Positions 32,836 to 46,009 of a stretch of DNA of 64,000 bases are shown here, piece by piece. How positions within the stretch are numbered: position 1 is the stretch's first letter; each line of letters starts with the position of its first letter. Position numbers and translations under genes: made by a program. Under the pieces are notes generated by a model. That model saw nothing but the letters and a program-made list of their open reading frames with translations. It was not told the origin of the DNA and ran no database searches. Source of the stretch: Dolomedes plantarius (Eukaryota; Arthropoda; Arachnida; Araneae; Dolomedidae); contig OU015495.1 in assembly GCA_907164885.2 (NCBI GenBank), forward strand, positions 3,633,308 through 3,697,307, in the 5' to 3' direction.

Positions 32836-34345
32836 CTAAAAAACAACGAATAAGGGTATTTAAATTTTGTGTATACGGATCCCACGTACCGCAAACAGTC
32901 GCAAGCAGAAGAAAAATTTTTCCCCCCCCCCTCCCCCCGGCGAGCCGGCGTTACCTGGGATTTTAAGAATGTTTGTTAACCAAAATCAATTTAAAAACTA
33001 AACACAGTATAAATTGCGTAGTAAAAAAAAAAGGCCTGTGAAATGTTATAAACATGAATAAAAAGAAAACCCAATATAAAAATTTATAAATTTATAATAA
33101 ACTCCTCAGAATTCAGCTAGATTTTGCCTTTCATCATTGGAGCAAAAAAAAGCTGAAAAGTAAAGCATTGAATGTATACATTTATAATAAACCACTATAA
33201 AAAATGGGTGAAATCATTTTCTCGCACCATCAACCTATAAGTAATAAAAGATAGTAACAATTTATAAATAAATAAATAAATAAAAATAATATATAAATAA
33301 ATAAATAAATTAAATAATATAAAGATATGTATTATAAATATAATATAAATTTCAAACGATTATTGAAGTCAGGTAACTTTCAAGAATAGCAAAACACTGT
33401 TTCAGAGTTTTAACCTTTGTTGCCACTCTCTGCTTCTCTTTAGAGTAGAAAAAATTTCAAGAATTCAGCATGAAAGTAACGCTCGCGTATAAAGTATTTA
33501 TTTTGATAAATATACATTTCCTTTTTGAAAAAAAAGTATTTACTGAACAAATGAACTTCTAAAACGAAAATGGCAACGAAGATCGTTTGTGTACAATCGT
33601 GAATTTGAGTTTTGGTATGATTAATAACTTTATTAATTATTTACCGCATTTAATTATTTCAGGCTTTTTGTGACCGCCTGAGGGTGGGAAAGAAGAATTT
33701 TGAATTTGATTTTACTTTCTTTTAATTTTTATTTACTTCTATTCTCTGTTACGGCTAATTTTTGTGAGTGAATCACAAATCACAAAACTGTGCTTAAAGT
33801 TTAGACTGATTCTTTTTAGTTAAGATATACTAATTTTTATGCTTTTAAAAGTACATCGTGAATTATAAAATTAAGAATAATATAAATTACTGTATACTAA
33901 GCATTCTGAAGTACAAACACAATATGTAATATACCAAATTACCAAATTTCAGAAAGTAAACAATCGCAAGTTAGCGAGACACATAGGGGTGATTCCCGGA
34001 AATGCAACAGCTTCCATTTACTGTTGTCACCCTTTAAAATTGTTGGTATTTTATTAATTAAAAATTATTATAATTATTTTCAAGCTTCCAAACTTATCTT
34101 ATCCTAAGGCTTCAAAACATATGTATACGAAGTTTCAACCAGATTTGTCCAGAAATGTAGATTTGTATACGATGTATACATACAAACATACATAGAAACA
34201 CTTTGCTTTATTTATATATAGATAACGCCTGTTTAAAACAAAAAATAAAAAATAAATAAACATAAATATATATAACTGAATAAGAAACATTTGTATGTGG
34301 GATCTGTAACTAAATGAAACCTGCTATGTCGGAAGAATATATATA
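32836..34345. other. Unassigned AT-rich sequence
   Basis: A CT-rich C-run lies near 32925-32938 and AAAT/TAAA tandems near 33260-33310. The stretch ending ACATAGAAACACTTTGC then TTTATATATAGAT (about 34190-34222) resembles the right end of family 2 (38700-38779), so a further copy may end here. No gene. Confidence 0.35.
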
Positions 34346-35265
34346 CAGGGTGTCCATAATTAAACGTCTACTTTAAATTTGTCTACAGTCGAAACTACTG
34401 TTCAGAAAGTTATGAAATATTGTGTAGGACATATTGAAGGGATGGGAATTTGTTTGAGCGAATAAAAAAATAAGCTTAAAATTTCACCACCAGAGGACGA
34501 TTTTTGATGAATTACACATTTAGCCAACATTTACTAAAGTTAAAAAAATTTATTACAACAAGACATGTTCAACATGACGGCCATCATTTTCAGTTACTAT
34601 TTGAAATCGTAAGATAGCATGTTCTACAGTTGACCGCAGTGTGTCCGGGGAAATTGCTCAGAACAGGTCGTGAAATGCTGTCTTTTAGATGAGGTATAGT
34701 TCTTGGTTTATCAAGACTGACTAGATGTTTCACATGTCCCCAAAAGCCAAAAGTCGCATGGGTTGGGGTCTGGGGAAAACAATTTTACTAACAAAGCTCG
34801 ATCTGGTAATCGTGACGATGACATTCTGATTAGCAATAGCAAGTACGCTGAAAACAAAATCTCCATGAAAGCTTCTAGGTTTTATAACAGCTTCTGCTCT
34901 ACGTCAACAAAAATTAATTTGCATATTTGTTTCTTCTTCGTTCCTTCAAATCTTTTGTCTGAAAATTAGTTATCGAACAAGTTTCCGATCGACTTTGCAA
35001 TCACTTTAAAGATGGTAAAATTTAATGAGTATGAGTTATTTTGTTAGGGTGACCTATGGATAAAAAAGTTGGTGAAATCTTAAGTAAAGAACCAGTCGTA
35101 AATTCATCAAAAAAACGCCCTCTGGTGGTGAAATTTTGAACTACTTTTTTTATTCGCTCAAACAAATTCCCATCCTTTCAATATGTCCTATACAAAATTT
35201 CATAACTTTCTGAACAATAGCTTAGACTGTAGTTAAAGTAGGGACGTTTAATTATGGACACTCTG
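34346..35265 (-). mobile_element. Mariner-like deletion derivative, long terminal repeats
   Basis: Ends CAGGGTGTCCATAATTAAAC and, complemented, CAGAGTGTCCATAATTAAAC, flanked by TA. The arms remain alignable for about 165 bp, into CACCACCAGAGG on both sides. The interior holds a transposase tail on the minus strand. Confidence 0.88.
34550..34770 (-). pseudogene. Mariner-type transposase C-terminal fragment
   Basis: Minus-strand translation gives DPNPCDFWLLG, followed in shifting frames by the LKDSIS and RSTVEHAILRFQIVTENDGRHVEHVLL segments, ending just inside the terminal repeat. This is the end of a mariner-related transposase, with the third acidic residue in PCDFW. All upstream domains are absent and it is replaced on the left of the element by unrelated sequence (34770-35090). 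Confidence 0.75.
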
Positions 35266-35543
35266 TATATAAATTAGACAAATTTTCATGTAGATCAAGA
35301 GACATGAGGATTTATGGTATCAAACAGTTTGTTATTATCCTGAATTACATTTAAAACAATGGAGAATTTAAAAATATAAAACGTTTATAAAATCTTAAAT
35401 TAAATAACAATCGCATAAAGAGAATACAGTGTACACTACAATACTTTTTTGCGTGTAGCTTGATACATGTGTTTAAGTGTCAGATAATTATTTGTTAGTA
35501 TACTTGATTACGGCAATGATAAAACATAATTTTGTGAGAAATT

Positions 35544-36823
35544 CAGAGGGTGTTCATACATTTTTGTAAGGATATTGGAAAAAGAAATATACAAACAAAG
35601 ATAAGAATTTTTTTTCCTAATATGTTCGATCTGATAACCCTGTTGTTGAACTATTATATTACATCTTGATTTGCACGATAAAAGAGATTTTCTTAAAATA
35701 TCAAGGTTGATTTTGTTCCACACCTTCCAGACCACAATCTTCCAGAGCTCATCCAATGCTTTGGAATGCCGCTTATAAAGGGTTTTAAAATTCCAAATGC
35801 ACAGTAATCCATAGGAGACAAGTCGGGGGACTTGGGTGGAATGCATTTAAATGGAATAGCCTCGATTCCGGTTTCATTTCTCAGTTTTTCTAAAAATATA
35901 ACAGTAGATTCAGAGGTATAGCTGGTAGCCTTATCCTGATGGAACTCAACATATTGAAGATTATTTGGGTAAAGTGATGGAATTTCATTTTAGAAAAGCG
36001 TTAAAACATATTTCTGATAATAATCCGAGCAAATTTTGACATTTTTCTACTTTCCTTATTAAAAATATTCCGTTATAAGATAATCCAGCAATGACCATAA
36101 AACCTTTAGCGAAACTTTCCTCGTTTACTCTGAACCAACATTTTAGGCCTTTTTCGGGAGATCAACATTTTTCTATTGCAATCAGATAAATATAGCAAAG
36201 CCCCATCAACTGTAATTACATATTTCCATTTTTCAGCTGCCAAATAGTTTTCATACAATAATCTGCACATAGTTTTACGCTAAGAAACGGGATTTTGCAT
36301 TAGGCGGTGAACATCGTGTTTTTTTGTTTGCTTTAAACCAGATTTTATAATTTTATTTACATTTCCTATAGATGTTTAAAGATTTTGTGATAGTTCTTTA
36401 TAGGGGGGGGGGGGTTGAATTTTTTTTTAAAAATGAGAGCGACTTTAGATATAATAAGCGGTGAACTCACCTTTGTTGGATATACATTTTTTAACCTTTC
36501 TCACAGTCAAATGTAAACTTTGACGTTTCTTTCCTCATTTATTAATTATGTCAGTTATTTTACGTGTAGAAATATTAAAACTATGCTTTTCACATCTTTT
36601 TTTAAAGAATCGAATAAAAGTATTTCTCTTCGGAAAACACAAATACATGGCCTTCGATCCATTGTTTATTTTCCAGCGACATTTTAAAGCAAAGAGTGTC
36701 TTTAACGATGAAGACGATAATTAATTATTCCGAATTGATGGCAGCTAGGTTTTAGTTTTGTTCATTTAAATTTTAATCATAAAGAAAGTCAAAATCGCTA
36801 CAAAAATGTGTGAACACCCTCTG
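35544..36823 (-). mobile_element. DD41D mariner-like element 2
   Basis: Ends CAGAGGGTGTTCATACATTT and, complemented, CAGAGGGTGTTCACACATTT; TA follows the right end, whereas the left flank reads TT, probably a mutated target. Ends match element 1 (CAGAGGCTGTTCACACATTT). Length 1280 bp, close to the 1.3 kb of element 1 without its insertion. Confidence 0.88.
35600..36682 (-). pseudogene. DD41D mariner transposase pseudogene
   Basis: The start ATG at 36682 (minus) gives MSLENKQWIEGHVFVFSEEKYFYSI, colinear with the start of element 1 (TKQWFEGYIYALSEEKYAYS). Near the other end HQDKATSYTSESTVIFL and SPDLSPMDYCAFGILK carry the second and third aspartates with 41 residues between them. The frame changes after GILK, and the tail QQQGYQIEHIRKKN parallels the end of element 1. 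Several stops and shifts lie between; a G-run at 36404-36414 sits in the coding region and is one of the breaks. Confidence 0.82.
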
Positions 36824-37711
36824 TATTTCTTTATAAGACATGCGGTCAAATAATACTTTCGTGAAATGACCGGTGGAACAAACACCTGATGTTTGATGTA
36901 GCCCCAGAAAAAAAAGTTTGTACTTTGTTTGGTTTTATTTCAATAGCCCTGAAAAGTTGGGATATTCATTTATGTACACACTGGACTTTCACATACTATA
37001 CTGTAATAGATGATCTATATATATAAAACAGTTCCGTAACTGACTGACTGACTGACATATAACGCACAGACCAAACTGCTGGACCGAAAGGGCTGAAATT
37101 TTGCATGGCGATTCTCCTTATAATGTAGGAGTGCACTAAGGAAGATTTTTAAAAAATTCTTCTTAGATTTTTTAAAATTAAATTTTTAAGCTGTTTTTAT
37201 AACTTTTTTCAAGTTTGCATTTAAAATAATAATCTGAGGGTTATAAACTTTATATCACGAGAAAGATCACAAAAAGTCCTGTAAAATGAAATCTTTTTCG
37301 AATATTTACCTCCATTTTCTAAGTTTTGGTGAATTTTTAAAGATTAATTTTTAGAATTAATTTATATTAAATGCCAATCACGTGGCTTCTTTTCTGTTTG
37401 TGATAATTTAAACTAATTTTGTGTCACGTGCATAACAACGAAATAGACAAAAAAATTTTTTCTTCTTATTAATGCGGTAGACGTTTGGACATTATGCAAA
37501 AAAATATTAAAATACAGAAAAAGATTTGTTCCTCAAACTGTACTATATTAATTGCACTATATTCTTTAGTATGTTCTATTAGATTGAATTTGAATATTTT
37601 CTTCTACATTATTTTCTCTATAAGAATATCCGTTACGAATTTTTTAATGAATATATTTTTTTTATTTTTTTTTACCCCAATTTCTTACATTGATCGTTGT
37701 ATTTATTATAA

Positions 37712-38779
37712 ACTAGATGTATTACCCGGCTTCGCTCGGGATTCGGTTTCTGTTATTATTTTTTTTCAATGATTAGCCTCATTTATGATATTCTAAAGTT
37801 TTCGCTAAAATTCTTTTGCAAATAGCATTAGTTTGAAAATACATTAGGTAATAGCATTAGGTAATAGTATTAGGTTAGGCAATAGCATTAGGTAGCAGAT
37901 AGCATTAGTTTGTTGTCGGTGCTGTCGTTGTTCATCGCTTTCCTCTCCTTTCGATGTTGATGCTCGAAGACGATCGAATGTTCGACCTGTTAAAAGTTTC
38001 TTCATCAGTCTCACTGCTTCGGATCACTACAATTCGAATTCTGTTGCCTTCGAGCTCTTGGGAATGTTTTTTCTTCAGATTCTTGTGTGCGTCTAACTAC
38101 ATTTTAAATTCTGTTGGTTTCGCGCTCTTGGGAATGTTTTTCTTCAGATTCTTGTGTTCATCTAACTGCATTTCGAATTCTGGTGACTTCGTGCTCTTAT
38201 GATTTTCTTTTCATCACACTGCTCATTTCTCAACAATCGTTGACATTTTGCCCTTATTTCTGCAGGATTAAAAGTTGCTCTCTTCCTTTTGGGCATTTTA
38301 AAGCATTATATGTTTCAATTAAATAAAAATCATCACGTCAAGGCTAAACGCACGAGTTTTTAGCTAAGTGAACGTGTCCTTCAGTATATCTCAGTTTGAA
38401 CAGGTAGCTTGGGATAGTTTTAATGCATGAAATGGATAGATAACACATTCATTGAAAATGAATGACTTTCCATCCTTATGTTTTCATTTTTAAAAAGAAA
38501 TATTCCGGCGTTGCCACGTATATGAAAATAATATATCAAATTCATTCTTGCATGCGCCAATATATGAATAAATCACGTTTTTAATTCATGTGTATTTATT
38601 TTTACACAAACTTGATCTAACAAAATTCGGGAATGGAACGTCGTAGCGGTATGAAAGTAGTCTATAACCTTCGCGCAAGTTCAAGCAATAAGTTGACCAA
38701 GTTTCATCGAAATCGGATGAACGGTACGGCAGCGCATAAAATGCGAACAAACAAACATTCATTTTTATATATATAGATG
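37712..38779 (+). mobile_element. Dispersed repeat family 2
   Basis: Starts ACTAGATGTATTACCCGGCT and ends CATTCATTTTTATATATATAG. It has the same layout as family 1 (an ACTAG...ACCCG start, an AT-rich TATATATAG end) but no sequence similarity between, so the two may share a mobilisation mechanism. A tail phrase AAGTTTCATCGAAATCGGATG precedes the right end. A (TGAA)n/(TAAA)n run follows it. Confidence 0.55.
38033..38200. repeat. About 70-bp tandem repeat, 2.5 units, inside family 2
   Basis: Units share AATTCTGTTG, CGAGCTCTTGGGAATGTTTT or CGCGCTCTTGGGAATGTTTT, and CTTCAGATTCTTGTGT. The third unit is cut off after GTGCTCTTA. Confidence 0.75.
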
Positions 38780-38929
38780 AATTAATGAATGAATGAATGA
38801 ATGAATAAATGAATAAATAAATAAATAAATAAATGCCAATATATATATATATAAACATTAATTGCATACGTTGACAGTTGCATTTAATTTGAATGTACTC
38901 CGTAACGAAGTACGGGTATTCAGCTAGTA

Positions 38930-41206
38930 ATATACAATTTTATTGTCATCGGAATGCATGTCATCGTCAGTGTTGTTAAGTTAAACGCTGTCGTTGTGAT
39001 TGTAAGGGAAGGAGCATGTCATCAACAATTGCGGGTAGAGAAGTTGGCTGAGTATTTTAATAATATAATTGTTGGTACTGAAAGTACAATGTTTCTTTAA
39101 TAATGCTTAGACTATGAGCATATTAACAAGATTTAGTAGAAAATTTTAAAATTAAACACGCGATGACTGAGTTCTAGTTTTTTTAGCTTGTGGACATAAA
39201 CAATGTTTCTTAGAAAATAATTATGAATTGACTTGAAATAATAAGAAAATTGAAATGCAAGATTGCAAATAAATGAGAACGAAGTAAATAGTTTCTTAAG
39301 AATGAATGCAGTTGGTTCAGTAGTTACTTTTTTCAATAGAGGATTGTTTTCCTTATTACACATAACTTTATGACAAAAAAAATTAAAAGATACTGGTGAC
39401 TGACCATGACTTTATAAAGAAATAGGAAAATTTTAATTTTTAACAGCTATAAACTTTTAAGTGTTTTAATATTTATAATGCTAATGAAATTGTTAATAAT
39501 ATCACATCTCTCAGCTTTTTTTATGCCTTTAATAAGAGGGTTTATTTAAACTTCGTCATTAGATGAAAAAATGTTTGGTTAGGGTAAATGATCCGCAAAA
39601 TCTACAGACTTATTCAGGATTTGAAATTCATGTAATCTCTAGAATATTTATCCCACTGTTAAAATATTTTAGAAATATGCTGTGACAAAGACAGTAATTT
39701 AAGAAATAAATTTATTTAATACAAACATTTCAATTCGATTCTAATTGTTTAAACAACCAGCTGATTATTTTAGCTTTTCAACACAATTCCTTAGCGAGTG
39801 AAAATTTTAATTTACTGCTAACAAATTAATTTTGAGATGGACTCAAAACCTTTGAAAATTGGAGAACGGACTCTGATAGATTATTTAAAAGATTAAGTCA
39901 ATTAAAGCCTTAAAGATTTTACTCCTGAAATGAAAAAAAGGTAAATGCTTTTTATGCCTATTACTATGCTAAATGATTTAATTAACATTTAAACAAATTA
40001 TTACTTATGCGCTTTTCCCAGATTTAAACGATAACTGATTCCGTATGCAGTAAATTTATAATCAGCGAATATAATTAACTTATAAAATATAAATATATTT
40101 TCAATTAAATATGCAAAAGATGTTTCGATCAGGAGATTTTAAGCAACATACATGATCTGTAAGATCTGCTGTTTGAAATAGACGGGTTTTATGCATTTTA
40201 ATTAAATGATGCATTACGATAACGCAATTTTTATTATTTATCATGCAAAGTAATAAAAATGCATTTGCAGAGTATGTTTAAAATTTACTATTTATTGTAC
40301 AATTATCGTAATAGGCTGAAATAATAGAAGGAGAATGCAATTTACAGTCTATAATAAGAAATCCTATTATAGGATTATTCTCAAATGAAAAATGATCCGA
40401 CTTATAACATGTTACACTAATTATTTGTAAAATAATAATTATAAATTATTAATTTTTTTCGTAGATAATTATTTCCAAAGAACAAAGATTAACAGAAAAT
40501 TTTCATATAAAGTTAAAAAATTTCCAGAGAAATTTCAAGAGCATTTTTGAATTTTATACTTATTAATATAGTCCCCTGAATTTCTTAGAATAATTAGATA
40601 TAATGTTTCAATATCCTGAATGGCTGAGATACTGTGAAAATTTTTTTCATGGCCTCATTAGTTCATGTACCCTGAAAAAATCTGAAAGAAATGCGAAACC
40701 TTTTTACACATTAAAAAAAAAAGCAACGGATACTTTCAATTGCTCATTTTGGATCGATAAATAATAGGAAAAAATATATTTATTTTGTTTTCGTGACAGC
40801 CCTTAATAGTTAGAAGCTTTTTAGTTTAAGGCTGTGCATCTAAAATTTTAAATATCGAGTATAGTTTAATTTTTTTCCCTTTTTCAAAACTTTATTAAGG
40901 AAATGTAAGTAAATGCAGGAAGCAACATAAAATGAAAATGATGCTAAATAATTTAAAAATTGAGACTGAGTAATTCAACATCAAAAGAACTCTCAGAGAT
41001 GTTGCTCTCGTTACTCTCGCTTAAAGGTCAAACAATTGTGAGGTAAGCGGTAAAGTTAAAAAATATATATATTAATACGTCAGAAAAATATTGCCTTTAA
41101 TATGTATTTAAGTTTTAAGATTCGGACAGCACACAATAGGATAATTAATAAAGTAGCTGTAAATGCACGTAAAGTAGCAACATGCGGATTAAACATTCTC
41201 AGTACG
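38930..41206. other. Unassigned AT-rich sequence
   Basis: 2.3 kb in which I see no coding sequence, repeat ends or RNA genes. It may be unique intergenic or intronic DNA. Confidence 0.4.
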
Positions 41207-41600
41207 TGTTGTTGTTGTTGCTGCTAATGCCCCCCGGTTGCAGATTTCATTCACCAGGTCCTAATAGGCTATTGGGCTGAAACGAGCGGTTCCTGTTTTG
41301 AATTGGCACCACAAGGGTCATAGTCCAACTTGGCTAAATGACCGGTCCCATAATTTTGAACCGAGTCAAGTGACGAGATCAGAACACTTGACCCCGCACC
41401 TCCAAAGGTAAATTTGAGAACTTGGAGGACATTGCAGCCACGACCTATTTTACGTGCCCCGGCCACCATTAGTGAACACGGCGAGGGATTTGCAGCGACA
41501 ATCATCGAACCAGGGACGTTCAGATCACTGGCCGCTGCTCTTGCCAACTGGGTCACCACGCCCTTTCTCAGTACGTTGCCCTCAAATATGTATAACAATA
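41207..41600 (+). repeat. SINE-like dispersed repeat with (GTT)n head, copy 2
   Basis: Begins GTGTTGTTGTTGTTGCTGCT and shares with 2049-2300 the ordered phrases CAGGTC, ATAGGCTA, GGTTCCTGTTT and GGCACCACAAGGG. Its distal part shares TTTTACGTGCCCC with 3230-3400. The open frames in both directions are compositional. Confidence 0.5.
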
Positions 41601-42343
41601 ATAATGTAATATCCTAATTATGTAACTGTGAAGGGTGAAAAAGGGAACTGAGGAACACTAAAGTATATCAGAAATTTATGGCTTTTATTATTTATGGGGG
41701 AGTAAACAAAATTTAGACTTCTTTACAACGCTGGGGTATAACATTGGTGTATCATCCATTCTGAGGTGAGAAGATCCGGGTTCGGCTCCCTATTGTGTCA
41801 GAAATTTGTATGGTGATGTAAACCGCTGAAAATACACTTTGATGGATCCTTGTGCCAGCATATAAAACTGAGTAAAAAAAATTAGGGATCGTCAGAAAAT
41901 TAAAGACGAGAGTGTTTCAAAAAGTAACAGCAAATCAAATATTTTGAGATGTATAATTCAATTTGAGATACAAGGGACATGCCACTTCTCCGTGTAATCA
42001 CAATTTATTTTCAATACACTTCTCACATTTTTGCACTACCTGCTTTATTCCATCGGAAAAAAAAATGTTTTTAGCCGTGCTTCAGCCAGGAATTCACCGC
42101 TTTTTGGGATCCGCCGGCCGGAGAGTTGCTCATATGGGACTGATGTTAGTCCATTTTTAAGCGTGTCTATCCACTCGTACACACCTCTCTCTCCAGTGTA
42201 GGCATTTGTGAATTTCAGGAGGTTTCACACCCTCCGACCCTAAAAAATCAGATTTCCTCATCCAGTTCCTTTACGGTGCAAACTGCAAAGGTCACACCAT
42301 TTTGTATAGGCTGCCCTTCCGATTAAGAACGCCCTGCCACTAA
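41600..42343. other. Unassigned; possible tRNA-like fragment
   Basis: GATCCGGGTTCGGCTCCC at about 41777-41794 resembles a Pol III B box in a decayed SINE. Otherwise nothing recognised. Confidence 0.3.
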
Positions 42344-42473
42344 GAGCCTGTTCACATAGAATCTGTCAGCGTTAGCGTAAAAACTTTTAACCAATCAAAT
42401 ACCAATCATTGAGCCATTTAACCATTCAGCGCCAACGAAATTTTCAACTGACGGATTCTATGTGACCAAGCCC
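42344..42473. mobile_element. Short MITE, 130 bp
   Basis: Ends GAGCCTGTTCACATAGAATC and, complemented, GGGCTTGGTCACATAGAATC, with about 24 bp of inverted repeat. Flanks are TAA on the left and TTA on the right, possibly a PIF/Harbinger-type TWA target with a change. Confidence 0.65.
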
Positions 42474-42984
42474 TTATTCGGCATTGTCAACATCTAATGA
42501 ATCTTTCTTGCATGGTAGGTGAAAGGATTGGCGTCTTCGCTTCAGGAAGTGCAATCGATTTGCTTCTAGCTTACTTTTTGAAGAACCCTAGTTAATAGAT
42601 ACAAGATGTTTGCTTATATAAAAGGAGAAAGAAATAATCTGGGGAGAGTAAATGGCCATCGGGTCTTAGATGTGCTATTGTAGCTGAAAAGATAAAGGAA
42701 CCACCTTAAAAAGCGAAAATCTGGATCTCACTCTCTTTCGTTGAAAATATTGTTAGAAATTTCACTCTTTTATTTCTCTTGTGAAAAGATGCACTCGAGA
42801 AAATTGCTCTCGGTTTCTGGTAAATTCTTATGAACTATGGTTTATACGATATTTATTACAATGTTGCAACTACACTGGTGTTCAAAATTAAGGTCACAAA
42901 CACGTTTTTGACGATAATTCAAGATAGCTACCAGTAAAATTGATAAAATGTTTACCATTTTGGGGTCAAGAGAACAAAATTTAA

Positions 42985-45900
42985 GGAGTTTTTGGATAAG
43001 GTCACAGTAAAGAACCTTTTAGGCGGGGCATACTCTATTATAAAAGATAGAAATGATAGGTCGGTAAAAGCCGAGGGTATAAGAGACCAAAAAGGAGATA
43101 TAAAATATAATGAAGACGAAGTCGATTATTTATTAATGGCTCAGCACTTTCAGAGGGAAGACGTAGTCATCACGGAAGATTATGCAGAGGGGGACAACGC
43201 ACAGCAGATTGAACTAATAGAAGTTAAGAAAATGCTATAGGATATGGATCCAAGTAAAGCACCTGGGTACGATTGCATCACCCTTAGTATAGTACAAGAG
43301 ATTCATAACATCGATGAGAGGTATCTTGTTGATTTATACAACAAATGCTGGGAGATAAGAGAATTCCCTAGTCATTGGAAAAGAACGATTGTGGTATTCT
43401 TCCAAAAAGAAGGCAAGGACCTAACTTATCCTACCTCATATCACCCTATTTGTTTATTGCCCATAATCGGTAAAGTTTTGGACAAAATTTTGGCAAACAG
43501 ATTAATAGAATATCTAGAAATCAATAAAATTCTATCGGAAGCTCAATACGGTTACAGGAAAAATCGTGGCGTAACTGAGGCCTTAACTGAAATGATTAAA
43601 ATAATTAAAAAGAATAAAGCAGACAAGTACCATACTTGTCTGATTACCCTTGATATAAAAAATGCGCTTAATATGGTGCGACAGAGTAGAATTAAGGAAG
43701 AAATGAGGAGGGTTGAAGTGGACAAACAGCTTCAAGACATGATAATGAATTACTTAAATAACAGAGTTGTAAGGATGAAAAACAATACTGAATGGAATTA
43801 TAATATAGGCGTGCCGCAGGGGTTTTCGTAGGGACCAATATTGTGGCTGCTAATCATCAACGAACTACTGGAAAAAACTTGGGAAGATGAGATTAAAATT
43901 CAAGCCTTCGCTGATGATGTTGTCATCATTATAAGAAGTCGAGTAATTTACAGATTTACCTAGCTGGCAAACAACGTTTTGGAAGATTGTGCAAGATGGG
44001 CACAGAAAAATATGATGGATTTTAGTGTAGAAAAATCAAATTATATCATCATACCGTATAAAGGCGAGGTTACGAGGAAACCGGCTATAAAATTTAAGAA
44101 TAAAAATATTAGATACAACGACGCATTGAAATATCTGGGTGTGTATATCGACGAAAAGTTGAATTTTATTAAACATATAACCATCACAGGAGAAAAAACC
44201 CTGAAGTTCATTTATGGTATTAACAGAATTTATAAAAGGACTTTGGACCTTAAGGGTGAAAATATTAAAGGGCTATATTTAAGAGTTGTGGAAAAGATTT
44301 TGTTACATGGAGCTCAGGCTTGGTATGACGATAAGACTTTGATGAATACCAAGTTGCGACAGATGCAAAGACCGTTCCTGCTAATGATAACAAAATGTTA
44401 TCGCACCGTATCGACAGAGGCTCTAGCTATATTGGTGGGATGTTTACCCCTTGATTTAAAAGCGAAAATGGATAAAATGTGGTATAAGATCTATAATGAG
44501 GGTGACGAGATTTGGTTGGGGAATGAATCCTTCAATAGCCAAACTTGTGAATTAAAATCCAGGAATCTCAAAAAAATAAAGGATATAATAAGCTTCAATT
44601 GGTCTTATAGACTAGAACCCTTTGCGAAGAATGCATATTTTACGGATGGTTCCAAAATTAACTGAAAAGCTGGGTCGGCCTTTATTAGGTATCATGAGAG
44701 TCAGAAGATCGACACTAAACGGAGAAGAGACCCTGATAACGCAACATCACACATTCCTGAGGTTACGGCCATTTCTATGGCAATAGACGATGCTAGGGAA
44801 AAAGGTCTAAGTAAAATTAGCGATTATCTTTAGTGATTCCAGGAGTGCTTTGCAGGCGCTTGGGTCCTTAGAATATAAGGGTAAAATTATTGAGGAATTG
44901 AAACACAAGATCAAAAATAATGGTGTGGGCGTGCATTTCCACTGAATAAAAGCACATATCAGGATCAGACAGAATGAGGAAGTTGACACTGCGGCTAAAG
45001 AAGACACGGAACTGGACATAATTGAAGGTACCTACAAAATGACCAGGCAGCAAGTAAAGGCAAAGATTAAGGCATATGGAATGAAAGTCTGGGAAGAAAG
45101 GTGAGCCGATAGTGAATTGGGGAGGCTGGTTCATAAATTTTACCCTCAGGTTTCCTTAGAAAGATTAATATCGAATTTCTATATAAATCAAGCTATCACT
45201 CAACATGGAAGCGTGGGCTCATATCAAAGAAGATTTTTTGGGAAGAGTGACATCTGTGCGTGCGGAGAGGTCCAGACAATAGAGCATTGTTTATTTAATT
45301 GTGTAACATGGAGAGATTTGCGATCGAGTTTACCGAGGGAAATTACTGAATGGTCACCACATAAATTCTATAATGACTACTATTGTAGAAAATTCATTTT
45401 GGCTGTGATGAAAGACCTTATGGACTTTCATTACCCTTTTTTTGGGTCATTGATAACTTTGTTGTTTGTTTGTTTCTGTTTTTATAATTGTTTATCATGG
45501 CATGTATTTATTTTGTATTGTTTAGTCCTAGTCAAGCTGATTGCCATTGCGAAATTTGTCGTCTCTCAAAATCATCCGTATACCTTCGGGAAGGACGGAT
45601 TATCTTTTGGACTTACCATTTTGGGGATGGGGGTTGGGGTGCCTTGAGTGGATTGCAGATCTGTACTGTATATCTGGCAGCCTCGGGCCCTACATGAATG
45701 CAAAATGGCACCGAACCTGGGAAATCAACCCTCGGCTGCGAGTACGGGTATTGCTACGTAGCTTCCGGTTGTCAGTTTGAACAAGGCGTATAAGCGAAAG
45801 CTGGGGTTGCCGTAATTTCTGAATACTTACCATTGTCGGGAAAGGGTAACACAATGTCAGCAATCTGTTTCGATTCACCTGTGTTTAGCGTAAGTTTGGT

Positions 45901-45985
45901 ACCAGAACGCGAAAGTGACCGCTTCAGCACCTGGAAATTTTGTCTGCAGAATTGGGATTCTTGCATTAACTGCCCCCAAGAATGA
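42985..45985 (+). mobile_element. R1/I-like non-LTR retrotransposon, 5'-truncated
   Basis: Inserted between the left end and the transposase of the Tc1. The endonuclease is missing; the element begins just before the RT. The 3' boundary is uncertain, somewhere between 45650 and 46000; no poly(A) or target duplication was found. Confidence 0.75.
42992..45647 (+). pseudogene. LINE reverse transcriptase with RNase H and CCHC
   Basis: Frame 2 carries the RT from about 42992 to 44662 with only point stops (43238, 43829, about 43961, 44663). Motifs: DPSKAPGYDCITL, SHWKRTIVVFF, YHPICLLPIIGKVLDKI, QYGYRKNRG, LDIKNAL, VPQGFS and the FADDVV catalytic pair. RNase H follows: FTDGSKI, EVTAISMAI, then after a frameshift near 44828 FSDSRSALQAL and IKAH, i.e. 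the D, E, D, H set. A C-terminal CX1CX7HX4C knuckle (ICACGEVQTIEHCLFNC) lies near 45255-45305. RNase H in this position is typical of the I/R1/LOA group. Two stops replace expected tryptophans (TGG to TGA). Confidence 0.87.
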
Positions 45986-46009
45986 GTAATTTCAGTGCGA
46001 ATCAGTTGT

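Larger units (their letters stand above)
37014..38928 (-). mobile_element. Dispersed repeat family 1, copy E
   Basis: Minus-strand copy running from ACTAGCTGAATACCCGTACT (38928) to TTTTATATATA, with GACT units near 37045. It is split by the family-2 element at 37712-38779. Confidence 0.72.

Noticed and set aside
35508..35846. 112-codon minus-strand frame as an independent gene
   Set aside because: It is the frame-shifted C-terminus of the DD41D transposase read on through the terminal repeat.
38586..38867. 93-codon minus-strand frame
   Set aside because: It spans the end of family 2 and a TGAA/TAAA microsatellite; repeat-derived.
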